64,000 nt of DNA from DATFDN01 sp963756495 (GTDB lineage: Bacteria > Pseudomonadota > Alphaproteobacteria > Acetobacterales > Acetobacteraceae): positions 496,001 to 560,000 of the forward strand of contig CAVWNS010000001.1 in the NCBI GenBank assembly GCA_963756495.1, in the 5' to 3' direction. The translations under genes were made by a program, and so were the position numbers. The notes under the pieces were generated by a model. The model ran no database searches and was not told the DNA's origin. It saw nothing but the letters and a program-made list of their open reading frames with translations. This document shows positions 8,274 to 17,534 of the stretch, piece after piece; position 1 is the first letter of the stretch, and each line of letters starts with the position of its first letter.

Positions 8274-8797
8274 GCGAGGACGATATCGGCGTCGGTATAG
8301 GGCACGAACGCGGCATCCGCCGCATTGGGAGGCATGTAGAGGCCGCCTCGGGCCGCATCGAGGAAGCGACGGACGGCGAGCAGGCCGTCCTGGGTGCCGC
8401 TCGTCACCAGGGCCATCGGTGGCCGGCCGCCAAACAGCGTGGCCGTATGCGGCCGGCGCAGCCAGGCCGCGCCCTCCTGCTCCGTGGCGTGCAGGATGCG
8501 CAGCGCCTGATAGATGCCAAGCACCGCCGACAGCCGCACCAGCACGTCCACGTCCAGGGTGATCGCACCCTGCGCGCGAACCGTGCGCACCCAGTTGTGG
8601 TAGGTGGACCGGGACGGCAGCCCGAGCACCAGCCGGCGTTCCTCCTCGCTGAGGCCCCAGGACACAGCAATCGCCAGGAAGGTGCGGAGCGCGGGGGCAC
8701 TAAGCCGGCGCCGGTTCTCCGGCAGGAAGCGGGTGGCGTCGATCTGTTCGGGACCGGCGGCGATCGCGGTGCGCGGAATCCGGGCGGCCTTGGGCAT
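8270..8797 (-). CDS. Xre/MbcA/ParS-type antitoxin of the RES toxin
   Basis: About 175 residues from ATG 8797, with GGAG about 8 nt upstream. The N-terminal half holds a helix-turn-helix-like segment (LRTFLAIAVSWGLSEEERRL, LPSRSTYHNWVR). The C-terminal half (DVLVRLSAVLGIYQALRILH, then WLRRPHTATLFGGRPPMALV) matches the DUF2384/MbcA-ParS toxin-binding domain, including the final FGGRPPMALV signature. It should neutralise the RES toxin and repress its own promoter. The gene is intact whereas its toxin is frameshifted. Confidence 0.88.
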   Translation of the reverse strand: MPKAARIPRTAIAAGPEQIDATRFLPENRRRLSAPALRTFLAIAVSWGLSEEERRLVLGLPSRSTYHNWVRTVRAQGAITLDVDVLVRLSAVLGIYQALRILHATEQEGAAWLRRPHTATLFGGRPPMALVTSGTQDGLLAVRRFLDAARGGLYMPPNAADAAFVPYTDADIVLA

Positions 8798-8819
8798 GCA
8801 CGTCTCCGTTGCGGACCGG

Positions 8820-8842
8820 GATATAGTCCAGATCTGGACAAA

Positions 8843-8848
<6 letters not shown>
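8820..8848 (-). promoter_or_regulatory. Sigma70-like promoter of the antitoxin-toxin pair
   Basis: On the minus strand TTGTAA (8843-8848) is followed after exactly 17 nt by TATATC (8820-8825), close to consensus -35 and -10 boxes. The -10 box lies about 22 nt upstream of the antitoxin ATG. The -35 box overlaps the stop codon of the upstream ABC ATPase gene, so the promoter is embedded in the transporter operon. Confidence 0.6.
8826..8839. promoter_or_regulatory. Perfect 14-bp palindrome in the promoter spacer, candidate antitoxin operator
   Basis: GTCCAGATCTGGAC is a perfect palindrome that directly abuts the -10 box and fills most of the 17-nt spacer. A dimeric Xre-type antitoxin bound here would block RNA polymerase, the usual autoregulation of RES-Xre pairs. 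The palindrome is visible in the sequence. That the antitoxin binds it is inferred. Confidence 0.6.
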
Positions 8849-9618
<770 letters not shown>

Positions 9619-9622
<4 letters not shown>

Positions 9623-10473
9623 GGCGCCAGCCAGGCCGGGTCGCGCGTCAGGGTTGGCAGCGGCGTGCGCGAGTGGGTCAGCGACGGCAGGCAGGCCAGC
9701 AGGCCGCGCGTGTAGGGATGGCGCGCGCGCGACAGCGCGGCGGCCGGCAGCTCCTCCAGCACCGTCCCCGCATACATCACCATCACACGGTCGCAGAAAT
9801 GCGAGACCAGCGGCAGGTCGTGGCTGATCAGGATCAGCCCCATGCCGCGACGCGAGACCAGATCCTCGATCAGGCGCAGGATCTCCGCCTGCACCGTCGC
9901 GTCCAGCGCGCTGGTCGGCTCGTCGGCGATCAGCAGCTCCGGGTCGGGCGCCAGCATCATCGCGACCATCACCCGCTGGCCCATGCCGCCCGACAGCTCG
10001 TGCGGATAGAGCCCGGCGACGCGCGCCGGCTCACGGATGCGCACCTGATCGAGCAGCCCGATCGCCGCGCGCTCCGCGGCCCGGCGGGAGCCGCCCTTAT
10101 GCGTGCGCCAAGCCTCGGCCACCTGCGTTCCCACCGCCATGACCGGGTTCAGCGAGAATTTCGGGTCCTGGAGGATCAGCCCGGCGCGACGGCCCCGGAT
10201 GCGGCGCATGGCGCGCTCGCTCGCCGCCAGCACGTCGATGCCGTCGAAGGCCAGGCGCTCCGCCTCCACCCGCGCAGTGTGCGGCAGCAATCGCAGGATG
10301 GCGCGCGCGGTCAGCGATTTCCCCGACCCGCTCTCGCCGACGATGCCGAGCTTCTCGCGCCCGAGCGTCAGCGACACGCCCCGCACCGCCTCCGACAGGC
10401 CGGACGCCGTTGCGAAGGCGACGCGCAGCCCGCGCATCTCCACCAAGGGCGATTTCCCTGGCGAAGCGCTCAT
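9619..10473 (-). CDS. Peptide/nickel-type ABC transporter ATP-binding protein (DppD-like)
   Basis: About 284 residues from an ATG overlapping the permease stop as ATGA (10470-10473). Visible are Walker A GIVGESGSGKSL, the Q-loop ILQDPKFSLNPVM, signature ELSGGMGQRVMVAMML, Walker B LLIADEPTSALD, LISHDLP and the C-terminal HPYTRGLLACLP element of Opp/Dpp ATPases. It would pair with the DppF-like subunit to drive peptide-type uptake. Tight overlaps on both sides indicate translational coupling. Confidence 0.85.
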
Positions 10474-11366
10474 CGCTGCTTCGGGTCCAGCACGTCGCGC
10501 AGCCCATCGCCCAGCAGGTTGAACGCGAGCGCGGCGATGAAGATGGCCAGCCCCGGGATGGTCGGCACCCACCATTGCTCCAGGATGTAGCCGCGCGTGG
10601 CGGCGATCATGGTGCCCCACTCGGGCATCGGCGGCTGCGCGCCCATGCCGAGGAAGCCCAATCCGGCGGCGGTCAAGATGATCGCGCTCATGTCGAGCGT
10701 CACCCGCACGATGATGGTGGAGACGGCGAGCGGCAGGACGTGGCGCAAGATGATGCGCGACGCCCCCGCTCCGGTGAGCCGCACGGCGGCGATGAAGTCG
10801 GCGTTGCGCACTGTCAGCGTGTCGGCACGGGCAAGCCGGGCGTACGGCGGCCACGCAGTCAGCGCGATGGCGAAGATGGCACTGGATATGCCCGGGCGCA
10901 GCGCGGCGACGAAGGCCAGCGCCAGGATCAGGCGGGGGAAGGCTAGGAACACGTCGGTCACGCGCATCAGGAGCCGATCGGCCCGACCGCCGAGATAGCC
11001 GGCGACGCAGCCGATGATCAGCCCGACCGGGGCGACCATCCCGACCACCGCGACGACCATCCCGAGCGTGATCCGCCCGCCGTAGAGGATACGCGTGTAG
11101 AGGTCGCGCCCGAGTTCGTCGGTGCCGAGCCAGTGCATCGCCGACGGTGGCGCGAGGCGGTTGGCGAGGTCCTGTGCGTCCGGGTTCTGCCCGCTCAGCA
11201 GCGGCGCGGCCACGGACATCACGATCAGGACCAGGACCGTGATCAGCCCGCCCAGCGCCAACCCGTTGCGCCGGAACAGCAACCAGGAGCGATAGCGCCG
11301 GCCCCAGGCGGCCTGCTGGCGCGAGGCCGGGGCGTCGGTCAGCAGCCAGGCGCGGGCAGCCGTCAT
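10470..11366 (-). CDS. Peptide-type ABC transporter permease (DppC-like)
   Basis: About 298 residues from ATG 11366 (MTAARAWLLTDAPASRQ). Hydrophobic segments include NGLALGGLITVLVLIVMSVA, and the family block HWLGTDELGRDLYTRILYGG is followed by several membrane helices and the EAA-like loop near VRLTGAGASRIILRHVLP. This is the DppC/OppC family. The partner permease DppB and the periplasmic binding protein are absent: directly upstream lies a transposase remnant (11415-11740), so the 5' part of the operon has probably been lost. Confidence 0.85.
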   Translation of the reverse strand: MTAARAWLLTDAPASRQQAAWGRRYRSWLLFRRNGLALGGLITVLVLIVMSVAAPLLSGQNPDAQDLANRLAPPSAMHWLGTDELGRDLYTRILYGGRITLGMVVAVVGMVAPVGLIIGCVAGYLGGRADRLLMRVTDVFLAFPRLILALAFVAALRPGISSAIFAIALTAWPPYARLARADTLTVRNADFIAAVRLTGAGASRIILRHVLPLAVSTIIVRVTLDMSAIILTAAGLGFLGMGAQPPMPEWGTMIAATRGYILEQWWVPTIPGLAIFIAALAFNLLGDGLRDVLDPKQR

Positions 11367-11414
11367 GAAGAACGCTTCCTGCGCCGCTCTCCCCTTACCC
11401 CCGCCCCCGGCAAG

Positions 11415-11740
11415 GGGAGGGCAATCGCGGCCCGCTGTACCGCGATACCCAACGTCTGCTGGCCGCCGCCGATCCGGCCATGGCGGCCGCGAGCACCGAG
11501 GCTGCCCACGCCCGCCATGAGGCGCACTGCGCCGTCGTGCTGCCGGTACCCGCCGAGTGGGCCCAATGACACGGTCACGCGCAACGACAAGACTGCGCAG
11601 AACATCGCCCTGCTCCGCCGACTGGCGCTCAAACTCATCCGCCCGACCCATACAACGCCTCGGTCCGGCGCAAAATCAAACGAGCCGGCTGTGAGGACGG
11701 CTATCTGATCCCCTTCTCAGCCCAATGCGATAGCCCTGCC
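11415..11740 (+). pseudogene. Degenerate transposase remnant, ISAs1-like
   Basis: Pieces in more than one frame read GPLYRDTQRLLAAADPAMAA and HEAHCAVVLPVP, then NDKTAQNIALLRRLALKLIR and DPYNASVRRKIKRAGCEDGY. The last two resemble the conserved C-terminus of ISAs1-type transposases (xxxNLALLRRLALNLLR, then KxxRAGWDDxYL). It is short, out of frame and lacks the catalytic core. It marks the truncated upstream end of the peptide transporter genes. Confidence 0.5.
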
Positions 11741-11800
11741 TTGCAGGAAGGGGGCCGGGCGAGGGCGTATTCGACCGGTCAGCGTGAAGGGTCGCCGGTA

Positions 11801-12226
11801 TCAGTCGCCGGCCAGGTCACCCCAGCTCGTCACGCGCCCGATCCGGAGCACGATGACGGGCAGGGGCGCGAGGTCCATGCCCGCGTACTGCGGGTAGCGG
11901 ACGCGCAGGAGGGCCTGGGCATGGTCGTGCTCGGGCCCTTGGTGCAAAATTTCCGCGCGACCGCGCAGCATAACCCAGGCGAGCCGGCGCCAGTCCTCGT
12001 CGTAACGATCGACAATGACCGCGGCCTGCGGGTTCTCGGCGATGTTGCGCACGCGCTTGGGCAGGATGTCCGTGCGCTTGGGCTTCTGGTCGATCGTGAC
12101 ATAGAGGGTGGTCCCCGCGACGGCGTAGCACACGGGGACAAGGTGCGGAGCGCCGTGGCGGTCGGCGGTCGCGAGGTGGCCGACGCGGCGGGTTGCGAGG
12201 AAATAGGATTCGCGATCGGAAAGCAT
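11801..12226 (-). CDS. PPOX-class (pyridoxamine 5'-phosphate oxidase-like) flavin/F420 oxidoreductase
   Basis: 141 residues with the split-barrel pattern of the PNPOx-like superfamily: VGHLATADRHGAPHLVPVCY, LYVTIDQKPKR, NIAENPQAAVIVDRYDEDW, WVMLRGRAEIL. Small proteins of this kind are often described as F420-dependent TIGR03668-type oxidoreductases. The cofactor cannot be decided from sequence, but an LLM-type F420-like enzyme is also present near the window end. It is a single gene with no operon partners. Confidence 0.8.
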   Translation of the reverse strand: MLSDRESYFLATRRVGHLATADRHGAPHLVPVCYAVAGTTLYVTIDQKPKRTDILPKRVRNIAENPQAAVIVDRYDEDWRRLAWVMLRGRAEILHQGPEHDHAQALLRVRYPQYAGMDLAPLPVIVLRIGRVTSWGDLAGD

Positions 12227-12247
12227 CGGATTCGGCCGCCCCCTCCC

Positions 12248-12484
12248 TCACGGGTGATGCGCCGCCAGCCGCATCGCTTCGCATTGACATAGGTCGGTCC
12301 GCAGGCGTCGAGCGAACGCCATGCGGCAGGCGCTTGCTTCCTCGATGGGGCGCTCGCAGGCCTGTTCGACCGTGCTCGCTTCGACGACGACGGTGCAGGC
12401 GTGCCAGCTCGGGTAGCCGCACTGCACGGTGAGGAACCGGGTCTCGGTGCCGGCGCCGGCTGTCTCGTGCGCGGCATCCATCAC
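12248..12484 (-). CDS. Small conserved hypothetical protein
   Basis: 78 residues starting MMDAAHETAGAGTETRFLTV. The middle (CGYPSWHACTVVVEASTVEQ, then ACERPIEEAS) looks like a short beta-beta-alpha unit of the kind seen in small proteins that sense or bind via an alpha/beta fold, with four Cys residues in all. No function is recognised. It lies immediately after the O-methyltransferase fragment on the same strand, with ATG at 12484. Confidence 0.45.
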   Translation of the reverse strand: MMDAAHETAGAGTETRFLTVQCGYPSWHACTVVVEASTVEQACERPIEEASACRMAFARRLRTDLCQCEAMRLAAHHP

Positions 12485-12562
12485 GCAGCCTCCGTCGTGG
12501 CGGTATCGGTCGGAACTAACGAACTGGCCTCCTGGTACGCATAAGGCGCCTCATTCGCGCAA

Positions 12563-12800
12563 TCACGGCACCCGTGCGGAAACCTCGAGGCCGCCTGGTA
12601 GGGCATGAGGATCGATCGGCAGCCATTCGTCGGACTGCGAACAAAGTCCGTGTACTCGCTGGACTCGTGTGCGAACAGGCCCACGTTGTCGCAGACCACC
12701 ATGGCGCCGGGGGGAAGCTGCGCGACAAGAAGCCGCAGAGCCGGCAGTACAGTGCCCGGGACACAGGCGCGAAGGATTTCGGTCGGTGGCTGGAGTGCCC
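12563..12800 (-). pseudogene. C-terminal fragment of an O-methyltransferase
   Basis: The minus strand reads TVLPALRLLVAQLPPGAMVV, then CDNVGLFAHESSEYTDFVRS and NGCRSILMPYQ, followed after a one-base shift near 12595 by GGLEVSARVP and a TGA at 12563-12565. The LxPGxxxVxDNV and GxxSxxMPYxGGLExS pattern is that of class I SAM-dependent O-methyltransferases of the methyltransferase_3 type. Only the last roughly 75 residues survive, without the SAM-binding glycine loop. Confidence 0.6.
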
Positions 12801-12830
12801 AGCGGTCGAAGCGATACAGAGCGGACGCTC

Positions 12831-13163
12831 TCACGGTTGTTTGTTTCCCATCTCTTCCCCAGCGGTCTCCAGCATCAACGCGGCATGGGCATAGGCGCCG
12901 CCGGCGCGCACCTCGGCGGCGACCCAAGATCGCCTCCATCAACTCCTCCTGGCTCGCGCCCGCGGGGAGCGCCGCCTTGGTATGACCTTTGATGCAATAG
13001 GGGCCTTGGGTGACATGCGCCACTGCGACGGCGATGATCTGCGTCAGCTTCGGCGACAACGCGCCGTCAGCGAACACCGCCTTACCCAAGGCATCAAAGG
13101 CCGCTCGCTGAGGGGGCGCCAGGGAATGCCGACGGCCAGCCAACTCTCGCGTGGCGGATACAT
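12831..13163 (-). pseudogene. AhpD-like carboxymuconolactone decarboxylase family protein, frameshifted
   Basis: The minus strand encodes a start MYPPRE at 13163, then in a second frame RRHSLAPPQRAAFDALGKAV and TQIIAVAVAHVTQGPYCIKG, then after an extra T near 12926 IWVAAEVRAGGAYAHAALML to TGA at 12831. This is the alkylhydroperoxidase-like CMD family. The usual CxxC of the redox site is GPYC here, so the first Cys appears to be Gly. Two frame breaks plus the missing Cys argue for decay, though the breaks alone could be sequencing errors. Confidence 0.7.
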
Positions 13164-13465
13164 TCTGCCTGTCACCCTACCTCTCCTGCGGATTCCGTTG
13201 ATTGTGATCAGCCATTCAGGTCGGTCGTGATCACCAGGTACCGGTGACCAGAACCCACTTCCTTCTGGTGTTCGTCAAACCTCCGGTGGTCGCGATCGCG
13301 CTGCGTTTTCGCAAGCTTTCGCCTTTGAGGTGGCCCCGGCCGCGCGGCTGCTCTACAGATAGGATGGTTCAACAACCCGAATTCCGACGAAGGTGATGGT
13401 TCGAACATGTCAGATGGCGCCCTCGCAGCTCTGCGTTTCACGGTCAGATCGTTGATCGGGCGGAC
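13164..13465. other. Intergenic region without recognisable gene
   Basis: About 300 bp between the divergent CMD-like pseudogene and the uracil-DNA glycosylase family gene. No convincing coding frame, tRNA or repeat was seen. It must carry promoters in both directions if both genes are expressed. Confidence 0.4.
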
Positions 13466-14044
13466 GTGAGCACGGTGGAGGAACTGACCGCCGAAGTGCG
13501 GGCGTGCATGATCTGTGCTGACGTGCTGCCGCTCGGCCCGCGTCCGGTCTTCCGGATATCCAGCACGGCCCGACTGTTGATCGCGAGCCAGGCGCCGGGG
13601 ATCAAGGTGCATGAGGGCGGCGTGTCCTTCTGGGACGCCTCAGGGGATCGGCTACGCGAGTGGCTGGGTTTTTCGAAGGAGCAATTCTACGACGGGGACC
13701 GTGTCGCGATCCTGCCCATGGGCATGTGCTATCCTGGGAGGCTGCCGAGTGGCGGCGACGCGCCGCCGCGACCGGAGTGCGCGCCGACCTGGCGCGCGCG
13801 ACTCCTCAGGATGATGCTCGCGTTGCGTCTGACCCTTCTGGTCGGCACCTACGCGCAGGTTTATGCGCTCGGACCCCGCACGATGAAGGACCGCGTCCGG
13901 GACTTTCGCACCTATCTGCCGCGATACTTCCCGCTGCCGCATCCATCCTGGCGGTCCCGCATCTGGGAACAAAAGAACCCGTGGTTCGGAGAAGACGTGC
14001 TTCCGGCTCTTCGGCATGCGGTAGACGAGGTATGCTCACCGTGA
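13466..14044 (+). CDS. Uracil-DNA glycosylase family protein
   Basis: 192 residues from GTG 13466. The UDG-like fold is indicated by LLIASQAPGIKVHEGGVSFW (the GxAPG-type water-activating loop, here SQAPG), then SGDRLREWLG, and by the C-terminal LPHPSWRSRIW segment that corresponds to the leucine-intercalation motif. LLVGTYAQVYALG is the central strand. This subgroup often has an N-terminal CxxC-like pair, and CMICADVLPL is seen here. It would excise uracil or damaged bases from DNA. A different start a few codons downstream is possible. Confidence 0.8.
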   Translation: MSTVEELTAEVRACMICADVLPLGPRPVFRISSTARLLIASQAPGIKVHEGGVSFWDASGDRLREWLGFSKEQFYDGDRVAILPMGMCYPGRLPSGGDAPPRPECAPTWRARLLRMMLALRLTLLVGTYAQVYALGPRTMKDRVRDFRTYLPRYFPLPHPSWRSRIWEQKNPWFGEDVLPALRHAVDEVCSP

Positions 14045-14166
14045 GTAATTCCGCTTCACCCCGCCATGCGCAGCGGATACGGACAGGAATGGCTAGTTTC
14101 TCGCGCGAGCGGTTTCGGGTCCTCGACGACGCGATCGCGTTAAGCCACCTCAGGCGAGGTTGAGCC

Positions 14167-14490
14167 GTGAGTGACGCCGATGACGAGCCGGCCGCTTCTG
14201 CCGCGCTGCATCCGGACTGTGTAGCCTACCGCAGCACGCCCGTGTTCACCGAAGAGACGGTCCCGCCCGGGCTGCTCCGCTCGCACCGCACCGCGCCCGG
14301 CACTTGGGGATTGATCCGTGTGCTGGAAGGCCGGCTACTCTACCGGGTACTCGACCCTCATTCGGAGCGCGTTCTCGATCATTCAGGCGCACCGGGCTTG
14401 GTTGAGCCGGGCGTGCTGCACGAGGTTACCCCGCTCGGGCCGGTGCGCTTCCAAGTCGAGTTCCACCGCATCGCGCCAGCGATCGAATGA
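14167..14490 (+). CDS. DUF1971 (TehB/YeaR-like) domain protein
   Basis: 107 residues from GTG 14167. The cupin-like DUF1971 pattern is clear: YRSTPVFTEETVPPGLLRSH, TAPGTWGLIRVLEGRLLYRV, then LVEPGVLHEVTPLGPVRFQV and EFHR. The family includes YeaR and the C-terminal domain of some TehB proteins, linked to tellurite or nitrate stress. The exact role is not known. It is a monocistronic gene about 120 bp after the UDG-family gene. Confidence 0.85.
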   Translation: MSDADDEPAASAALHPDCVAYRSTPVFTEETVPPGLLRSHRTAPGTWGLIRVLEGRLLYRVLDPHSERVLDHSGAPGLVEPGVLHEVTPLGPVRFQVEFHRIAPAIE

Positions 14491-14504
14491 CCTCTCCAGC
14501 CACC

Positions 14505-14907
14505 TCGTCGCCGTCGCTCAACTCCGATGCGGCAAGATGGGCATCCGTGATGTAGAGGTTGCCCAGCTCGTGCGCGTTGCACTTCAGATCAAGCACCGAG
14601 TTCCTGGGGTTGGTTCCGAAGCGGCAGGTGCCAGCCTGGCGGGCAGTGCCCCCGATCGGGATGTCCTTGCCGAGATACAGCCGCCGTCCAGCAACATGAA
14701 GTGCGCGCCAGCGGCATTCAACAAGCCTTCCAGCTTCTTCGACAGCCGGGAAGCCGCCTCCAGATTGCCCTCAAGGATGTCCCGCACGACCCGGTCCCCG
14801 TCGTAGTAGATGCGGTTCTCCGGGCGCGGCAGGTCCTCAGTCTGGAGCCAGAAATCCATTGAGTGCTCCGCCATCTTCTTGAACGGCATCTCCGGCAGCC
14901 AGTCGAG
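14505..14907 (-). pseudogene. GMC-family oxidoreductase, C-terminal part (interrupted gene)
   Basis: The minus strand encodes LDWLPEMPFKKMAEHSMDFW, LQTEDLPRPENRIYYDGDRV, LSKKLEGLLNAAGAH, then in a shifted frame YLGKDIPIGGTARQAGTCRF and LKCNAHELGNLYITDAH. This is the C-terminal GMC oxidoreductase region with the catalytic His-containing GTARQAGTCRFG block. The gene breaks off at 14908 against the IS701 element; its upstream portion reappears at 17535-17797 beyond two stacked ISs. It has a frameshift near 14675 and the tail after TDAH is degenerate. Confidence 0.8.
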
Positions 14908-14911
14908 CTAA

Positions 14912-16338
14912 CATTACAGTTGCGCTTTCCTATGGTGAGCTGCGCGAGCGGCGGCTTGATGGGCCCGTCTCCAGAGTGACCAGGCGATGATGTGCGCGGG
15001 TTGGATGCGTCGTCTTGCAAGCCGCGTTGCTATGCGCCGGATTTCCTGGACCGACCAGCGGATGAGGTCCGGGTCCGCGGCATCCGCCTCGGCGGGGTTT
15101 TTTTCGGCGTGGCCGCCACTGCATTGGCCTTGTTGCGAATGATCGCCATCATGGCGAAGGCGAGCATCACGAGCGAGACGTGCCGATGCCATCCGTGCCA
15201 GGACCGGGTCTCATTGTGATCGAGGCCAAGCTCGTTCTTGGCGGTCTCGAAGCTGTCTTCGATGGACCAACGATGACCTTCGACGGCAACCAGCGTGGCG
15301 ATTGGGGTTCCGGTCGGACACCAGGTCGAGAAGAATGCCATCTCGCCGTTGGCGATATGGCGACGGATCAGCAATCCGCGCGTCCATGCCTCGTCTTCCG
15401 CGCCGCCGAACTCACCGGCTTTGAGGTCGGCGAGTTCCACGTAGCACCACTCGTGCAGGCGCGGCCCCTTGGTCCCGGCCCCGGCCGACAGGCGCTGCCA
15501 GTCTGCCGTGGCCCGGGACGCGGCGATCGCCTCGGCGCTACCCGCGATCAGTTGTCTTTTGCCCCAGGAATGGAACCGATGCGCGCCGGTCACCCCGAGC
15601 ACGTAGCCACGGTCGGCCCGGCGCAGCACCTGCTCGACCTCGCCGACGCCATAGACGGCGTCGGCGGCCACCCACGCGAACGGTACGTTCGCGGCCAACG
15701 CACGCTTGATCATCTGCACGGCGATGCGCGGCTTGGTCGCGAAGCTGATGTCACTTCGCACATGTGCGCTGGCCAACCGGGCCGGGTCGTCGGTCCAGGC
15801 TTTCGGCAGATACAGTGCTCGGTCGATGAAGGCGTGGCCGTGGCGCGAGGCATAGGCGGCGAACACGCCGATCTGGCAGTTGGTGATCTTGCCCGCCGAT
15901 CCCGTGTATTGCCGCGCAACCCCGCACGACGCGCGGCCCTGCTTGAGGAATCCGGTCTCGTCGATGACCAGCACCGCGCCGCTGTCACTCAGCGCCTCAA
16001 CAACATACTCCCGCACGACGTCGCGCAGAGCATCCGCGTCCCATTGGCCGCGTCCCAGCACCGACTGTTGCCGCCACGGGCCAGGATCACCTGCCGCTTC
16101 CGCTCGCATCCAGCCGGTCTTGCGCCGTTCCTCGCCGAGCAGACCATCCAGGAAAAGCCCGGCCGAGACCGCCATCCGCTCCTGCTTGAACAGCGAACGC
16201 ATCCGCGCTTTGACGTCACGCAGCGACGAGGCCCAAAGCTCCAGCGTCGTCTCGATCGATGCTCCCGACACCACGATCTCCGAATCGAGTCATGGTTCCG
16301 CATCCATTCAGAGTTCAGAGGTCAGCGCAACTGTAATG
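14912..16338 (-). mobile_element. IS701-family element, copy 1 (1427 bp)
   Basis: Both ends carry the inverted repeat CATTACAGTTGCGCT. It has the same length as copy 2 at 46284-47710, and the transposases are identical. The flanking tetranucleotides do not match here (CTAA on the left, CTAG on the right), unlike copy 2 (CTAG on both sides). It interrupts the GMC oxidoreductase gene and directly abuts the next IS. Confidence 0.9.
15030..16274 (-). CDS. IS701-family transposase, copy 1
   Basis: 414 residues. The DDE catalytic domain is visible: VLVIDETGFLKQG (first Asp), FAWVAADAVYGVGE (second Asp) and WSIEDSFETAKNELGLDHNE (Glu), with the family-typical RQYTGSAGKITNCQIGVFAA stretch and KAWTDD. 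The enzyme fills the element and is intact, so this family may be mobile. It is identical over its whole length to the copy at 46402-47646, which implies recent movement. Confidence 0.92.
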   Translation of the reverse strand: MVSGASIETTLELWASSLRDVKARMRSLFKQERMAVSAGLFLDGLLGEERRKTGWMRAEAAGDPGPWRQQSVLGRGQWDADALRDVVREYVVEALSDSGAVLVIDETGFLKQGRASCGVARQYTGSAGKITNCQIGVFAAYASRHGHAFIDRALYLPKAWTDDPARLASAHVRSDISFATKPRIAVQMIKRALAANVPFAWVAADAVYGVGEVEQVLRRADRGYVLGVTGAHRFHSWGKRQLIAGSAEAIAASRATADWQRLSAGAGTKGPRLHEWCYVELADLKAGEFGGAEDEAWTRGLLIRRHIANGEMAFFSTWCPTGTPIATLVAVEGHRWSIEDSFETAKNELGLDHNETRSWHGWHRHVSLVMLAFAMMAIIRNKANAVAATPKKTPPRRMPRTRTSSAGRSRKSGA

Positions 16339-17447
16339 CTAGTGTCCCGGTTCAGAAGTTCGCTGACTAGATGTTTTTACCTCGTTCAGGAGGCAGAAAC
16401 GCTCGATGCTGGCCAGAATGTCGTCGGCGGTTTTGGTCCAGCGGAAGGGCTTTGGTTCGGCGTTGTTTGCATGGACGAGGCGGTCATCGCGTCATGCAGC
16501 TGTCCAACGCTGCGATGGACCCCACGACGGAGCTGGCGCTGGGTGAGCAAAGCGAAGAAGCGTTCGACCTGGTTCAGCCAGGACGCGCTTGTGGGAGTAA
16601 CGTGCACGTGCCAGCGCGGCCGCTTGAGCAGCCACGCCTTCACCACGGGCGCTTTGTGCGTGGCGTCGTTGTCCATCACGAGATGCACGTCCATGTCCGT
16701 GGGCATGTTCGCCTCCACCGCGTCGAGGAAGCGCCGGAACTCGGTCGCCCTGTGCCGGGCGAAGCACTTGCCGATGATCCGGCCGGTCGTGATGTCGAGT
16801 GCGGCGAACAGGGCCGTGGTGCCATGGCGCTTATAGTCATGGCTGCGGCGCTCGATCTGGCCGGGCCGCATCGGCAGCAACGGCTGCGTGCGGTCGAGCG
16901 CCTGGATTTGGCTCTTCTCGTCAACGCACAGCACCAGAGCGCGTTCGGGCGGGGCCATGTAGAGGCCGACCACGTCGCGTACCTTGGCCACGACGTCGGG
17001 GTCGGTCGACAGCGTGAATGTCTCCGAGCGGTGTGGCTGCAAGAAGGCGCGCCAGACGCGCTGCACGGTCGAGATCGACAGGCCGCTGGCCCTGGCCATG
17101 CCACGCGAACTCCAATGCGTGCCGTCGGTCGGCAGGCTCTCCACGGTGCGGGCAACCACCGCCTCGATCCGCGCGTCCTCTATCGTGCGCGGCGCGCCGG
17201 GCCGCGGTTCGTCGCGCAGACCCTCCAGACGATGCTCGGCGAAGCGGTGCCACCACTTACGCACCGTGATCCGATGCACGCCAAGCCGTGCACCAATCTG
17301 AGGGCAACTGCCACCCTCGCTCGCCGCCAGCACGATCCGCGCCCGCTCCGCCAGACCTTGTGCCGTCCGTCGCCGGCTGGACAAAGCCTCCAACTCGGCA
17401 CGCTCGGCGTCCGTCAAAACGATCGGTGTCAAACGAGGGCTGCCCAT
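16339..17447 (-). pseudogene. IS630-family transposase (second type), frameshifted near its C-terminus
   Basis: It begins MGSPRLTPIVLTDAERAELE at ATG 17447 and has a helix-turn-helix (CPQIGARLGVHRITVRKWWH). Catalytic motifs are ALVLCVDEKSQIQALDRTQP (Asp), VHLVMDNDATHKA (Asp) and TPTSASWLNQVERFFALLTQ (Glu). Near 16485 the frame breaks: the expected tail (NNAEPKPFRWTKTADDIL, ASIERFCLLNEV) follows in the next frame and ends at a TAG formed by the flanking CTAG. Only the last roughly 45 residues are affected, so activity is uncertain. Confidence 0.85.
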
Positions 17448-17531
17448 ATCTGCGCTCCAACCGTCTTGGAGCAGTCTGGCAGCCAAATGGTCATCGTACA
17501 AGGTGGTAAACGAACTTCAGAGTCGGGACAC
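16342..17531 (-). mobile_element. IS630-family element, second type (1190 bp)
   Basis: The ends read GTGTCCCG...AAGTTCG inward from both sides, flanked by TA duplicates (16340-16341 and 17532-17533), giving CTAG at each outer junction. This element is unrelated in sequence to the three-copy IS630 element. Its left end sits directly against the IS701 element, inside that element's target tetranucleotide. Confidence 0.85.
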
Positions 17532-17534
17532 TAG

